From Diplonema papillatum (lineage: Eukaryota > Euglenozoa > Diplonemea > Diplonemida > Diplonemidae): a stretch of DNA of 64,000 nucleotides. The position numbers and the translations under genes are program-made. The stretch's first letter is position 1. The number at the start of each line of letters is the position of its first letter. The notes under the pieces are model-generated. The model searched no databases. It saw nothing but the letters and a program-made list of their open reading frames with translations, and was not told the origin of the DNA. Positions 60,596-64,000 of this stretch are shown here, in pieces. Location: the NCBI GenBank assembly GCA_030068145.1, contig JAPJBO010001119.1, positions 1 through 64,000 on the forward strand. Direction: 5' to 3'.

Positions 60596-60945
60596 GAAAC
60601 GAGTTCACGCTTCCGCTGCCGCCTTGGATAGCGCTGCACAGCGCTTCGCTGCTGGCGGTCGACCCGAACCCGTGGCACGAATACACGTGGACCTGGGCAG
60701 CGGGCATCCCGGGGCTGGTCCTGGCCGGGGTCGTCCTGCGGAACGAAGCGCGCTGGTGAAGACGACGTTCGGCTGCCTGCTGTGGATGAGCGCCCTGCTC
60801 GCCTGCATCATCCCGGCGAAGAAGCTGTACCAGTGCGGCCGCGTCATCCCCCGGATCTCGATCGCGGGCCTCGACAGGGAGGACACTTTTTGGACGCGTC
60901 ACTTAGACACCGAACCTCGAAGTCACAATAAACGCCACTAAAGTA
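60596..60945 (+). pseudogene. LRR exon-2 partial copy 2
   Basis: Same boundaries as copy 1. A 10-bp deletion (in the segment for NEAPRSPLV) breaks the frame. The 3' junction to the element is identical. The period to the functional exon is 480 bp. Confidence 0.85.
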
Positions 60946-61075
60946 GCGCAAACTACCAGGCCGGCCGTCATTGTTACTAAAGCACTCTTCAGCAGTAATA
61001 TGACTAGTCACGTCAAATCAGTAGTACGCACTTTTCAGTAGTAATATGACTAGTCATTACGCAAACCTACTGCAG

Positions 61076-62715
61076 GAAACGAGTTCACGCTTCCGCTGCC
61101 GCCTTGGATAGCGCTGCACAGCGCTTCGCTGCTGGCGGTCGACCCGAACCCGTGGCACGAATACACGTGGACCTGGGCAGCGGGCATCCCGGGGCTGGTC
61201 CTGGCCGGGGTCGTCCTGCGGAACGAAGCGCCCCGGTCGCCGCTGGTGAAGACGACGTTCGGCTGCCTGCTGTGGATGAGCGCCCTGCTCGCCTGCATCA
61301 TCCCGGCGAAGAAGCTGTACCAGTGCGGCCGCGTCATCCTCCGATTCTCGATCGCGGGCCTCGACAGGGAGGACACTTTTTGGACCGTCGCCCTGGCGTG
61401 TCTATTCGTCGTCCACCTCTCCTGCGCGGCCGCAGGCATCAGCCACCTGGTGGCCTCGGCACCCGTCGTCAGCTACGCCCAGTCCGCGCGCAGGAGAGCG
61501 CGCCGGAAGAGGCTGGCCCTCAAGCAGAGCCAGCAGAAGGAGCGGCGCGGTGCTGACGGGCAGCGGCCGCGGGGTGGCGAGGAGGAGGAGCAGCAGCAGC
61601 AAGCGCTGCTCGAAGAACGGCCGCATCAACCCGACCGCCAGCATCAGCAAGAGTCGCAAGAACACCAACAACAACAGCAGCAACAACAACAACAACAACA
61701 ACAACAGCAGCAGCATCGGCGAGAGTCGCAAGAAAACCAACAGCAACAAGAACAACACGAACAGCATCAACAGCAGCACCAAGAGCAACCGCAACAGCAG
61801 CACCACGGGCGAGAATCGCAAGAAAACCAACAGCAACAAGAACAACAAGAACAGCATCAACAGCAGCACCAAGAGCAACCGCAACAGCAGCACCACGGGC
61901 GAGAATTGCAAGAAAACCAACAGCAGCAACACCACCACCGCCAACAACAACAAGAACCTCATCAACTGCAACGGCAGCAGCGCGAGCGAGAAGGCTTGCA
62001 AGATGGCCAACAACAACAACAACAACAACAGCAACAACAAGAAGAGGAGGAGCAGGAGCAGCAACAGCAGCACCACCAACAACCGCGCAGCCAGCCCCAG
62101 CGGCCGCCGCCGGAGCCACGGGCTGAGCCGCGGCGGCGGGGCGAGCACGGCACGCAAGGCGAAGGAGAAGGCGAAAGAGAAGGCACCCAGGCGGGCCGCC
62201 TACGGGTGAGCGAGCCACCCCCCGCGGCGCTCCCGCGGCGGTCGCGGCGGCACGGCGCCGGCGCGTGCCTGCTGTTCCTGCTGGCCGGCGTCGTGTCGTG
62301 CGTCCCGAGCGCGCTGTACAGCGCGTCCCACTCGCTGCCGCCGCACAACGTCTTCGGCTTCGGCCCGGATTCGTTCTTCTTCTCGTTCTGGTTCACATCG
62401 GTCTGCGCCCCGGCGACCCTCCTCTTCTGCGTCGCGGTCGCCGTCCCGAAGCTGACGAAGCTGCTCCTCAGCCTCGGCTGGGGCGTGATCGAGCCGCAGG
62501 TGCTGCAGCGGACAGTTTGGTTTTGGCGGGTCACCGTCTCCTTCATCGTCCCCATCGCCGTCCTGCTCGCACTCGACCAGGGCTGCGGACAGGGCTGGGC
62601 CAGCCTGTGGTGCGGCTGCACCGAGGAAGGCAGCTGCAGCGGCATGCCGCTGCAAGAGCGCAACGTCACCGGCCGCATAGCCACTGAGCTCGCAGTTGTT
62701 CTTGAAGCGACTGCT
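61076..62715 (+). CDS. LRR receptor-like gene, exon 2 (membrane spans and Gln-rich loop)
   Basis: The acceptor CTACTGCAG is at 61075. The two-base start completes the Gly of exon 1 (VVLPG-NEFTLPLPPW). Hydrophobic segments follow: WAAGIPGLVLAGVVL, CLLWMSALLACII, ALACLFVVHLSCAAAGI, then after a 240-residue polar insert LLFLLAGVVSCVPSALYS, FFFSFWFTSVCAPATLLFCV and VTVSFIVPIAVLLAL. This gives about six spans. The insert starts very basic (RRRARRKRLALK), then is Gln-rich, encoded by mixed CAA and CAG with tandem GRESQENQQQQEQ-type repeats. It would form a long cytoplasmic or lumenal loop. The end WCGCTEEGSC plus an NVT sequon suggests an extracellular stretch. The donor GCGACTGCT/GTATGT is in phase 0. 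Confidence 0.82.
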
Positions 62716-63802
62716 GTATGTACTTAACTATGTAGCACCTTCTAGTAAGAACACTGAATTCCTAATGACTAGTGCACCGTGCGTGCAGCACTGGGGGGGG
62801 GGTACCCACCCCCACCCAGGGTTAGCAACTTCGTTTTGGGTCTCAGGCTTAGTATCAGCACTGCCGAGGGGCCCATTTGAAAGATTTCGTGGCAGATCTT
62901 TCAAGTGCGCACCTCGGCGCTGAATGAATACTCCTGGAAGTGACCCAGGGTGGGCAGTTGCAGATACCCGCGAATTATTGAATTAACTACGCCGCATGGC
63001 TTAGTTCGTCCGTATGCGGTTAGGCACGCAGATCCCTGAGCAAATTCTCACTCTATAAAAAGGAAGAAGGTCCACCCGAAAACAACCCAACATGCACCGA
63101 CAGGGCAACAGCAAGGTTGTAGAGAGCCAGACAGTATGGGCACTGGCGGAATCTGCATCACCGTGTTACACGCAAGCAAAGAAGGGGATGTGTACCCGTC
63201 GCATTCTCGAGGTACTCTCGCCGCTGCTGCTCTCGAAATTGGTATGCGTTCGTTACAGGGTGCACGCTGTAGGCATAGTGGTCAAATGATTCGAGGGGTA
63301 GGTTTCTGGTTTTGAGCTGCTGGGGGCCCCCCTTTTTTTGGAAAAGTAGGGGTCTTTTAGGGTCCTTTTAGGGTCCTTTTAGTTTCCCGGCAGTTTGGCG
63401 ACACATTTTGCGGGCGTTTTATGAACCCACACCGGTGTGGATCAAACTTTAACTCTAAAATCATCGCGTATAATCAGCGTGCGATAATTGGCGCCAAACC
63501 CCCAAATGCGATAATATGCGGGAATGCGAATCATTTGACCACTATGTCTAGGGCGCGCAGCCTCTCATCATTGGTGGCACTCTGGCTCTAAAACCTTCCG
63601 CGCCTGCTGCACAGGAAACCCCCAGGAGACTCTCATCACAGGTGGCACTCTGGCTCCAAAGAATTTCCGCCTGTACAGTAAGTCCAGGTGGCCATGCGAT
63701 GCAGAAAGGCAAACTGGAACCCACTACGCCGGAAAACTGAAGCTTTTCCCTGCTCCGAAAACACAGCCAAACCAAGCAAATCCCCGAACGTTTCTCACGC
63801 AG
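62716..63802 (+). other. Probable intron 2 of the LRR gene
   Basis: It contains a palindromic GAAAGATTTCGTGGCAGATC phrase at 62879 related to 42660 and 48330, a frame at 63092-63241 ending KLGTATGC (a possible extra exon without a clear acceptor), and the TTTTAGGGTCC/ACCGGTGT element at 63350-63455. Confidence 0.5.
63350..63455 (+). repeat. Dispersed element with CCACACCGGTGTGG palindrome, partial copy
   Basis: Three TTTTAGGGTCC-type repeats, CCCGGCAGTTTGGCGACACA, GGGCGTTTTATGAACCCA and the palindrome match 35296-35395. After ATCAAACTTT it diverges from the 35-kb copy. Confidence 0.85.
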
Positions 63803-63946
63803 ATGATGGCCGCGGTGGCACAGCCGATGGCGCTCGTGCTGCAAGCCTACCCGTACACCTGGAGGCCTTTCAAAGTGGCCCAGCGTCTCATCGACGGCCG
63901 CTCCCTCAGTGCTGCCACTCGGCTGGCCGAGTTCGAGAGCCGCTTG
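63803..63946 (+). CDS. LRR receptor-like gene, candidate exon 3 (continues beyond window)
   Basis: The acceptor TTTCTCACGCAG ends at 63802. 48 codons in phase 0 (MMAAVAQPMALVLQAYPYTW, RPFKVAQRLIDGRSLSAATR, LAEFESRL) end at a GTATGC donor at 63947. Phases agree with exon 2, and G/C-ending codons match. The hydrophobic AVAQPMALVLQAY followed by a basic amphipathic helix would suit another membrane span and cytoplasmic stretch. That it belongs to the LRR gene is inferred from position and phase. Confidence 0.55.
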
Positions 63947-64000
63947 GTATGCTATCTGCACTCGTTATCTTCGTTCATTTCATTACGGTATCATGGGTCA

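Overview
This is nuclear DNA from a GC-rich, intron-bearing microbial eukaryote, probably a protist or alga. I cannot name the clade. Supported exons end codons almost always in G or C. Introns are GT-AG with a recurrent GTATGC donor (for example at 30221, 35277, 36775, 46038, 59137, 63947) and range from about 1 to 2.7 kb. I saw no prokaryotic operon structure, no GC/GA donors and no dinoflagellate spliced-leader relic, but I could not search any database.

Layout. 1-3.7 kb: dispersed repeats and two minisatellites. 3978-4997: an intron-less M14-type zinc carboxypeptidase/deacylase. 5-10 kb: no host gene, but nested inverted repeats, a 213-bp MITE and a degenerate ubiquitin-protease fragment. 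10.3-11.9 kb: a CULT (cereblon-type) domain protein. 13.5-15.4 kb: an unknown gene with two truncated copies. 16.8-20.4 kb: a coiled-coil plus glutaredoxin gene preceded by three promoter-and-5'-end copies and followed by a Cys/His-rich exon. 21.2-22.9 kb: a truncated-hemoglobin-like gene with two broken copies. 24.3-27.6 kb: a secreted unknown protein with fragments on both sides. 30.1-38.0 kb: a multi-exon gene with two dysferlin (DysF) domains and a RING-like module. 38-42 kb: a scrambled repeat array, an LSU rRNA-like fragment and a MITE. 42.4-50.5 kb: a five-exon ArfGAP with a RanBP2 zinc finger. 57.0-64 kb: a leucine-rich-repeat, multi-membrane-span protein that runs off the window.

Two themes stand out. 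First, nearly every gene has one or more truncated, same-orientation copies of one of its own exons close by. Second, a dispersed element of about 55 bp (core CCGGAGACTTTAAAA, a CTCTAA box, then an ACxCTAAAA tail) occurs about 15 times. It sits upstream of genes, inside introns, and at the repeated junctions of the partial gene copies. Almost all real exons lie on the + strand. The exceptions are a ubiquitin-protease fragment at 7.9-8.3 kb, an exon-like segment at 54.3-54.6 kb, and an inverted coiled-coil segment at 38.5-38.7 kb. The genes have unrelated functions, and nothing suggests a shared pathway.
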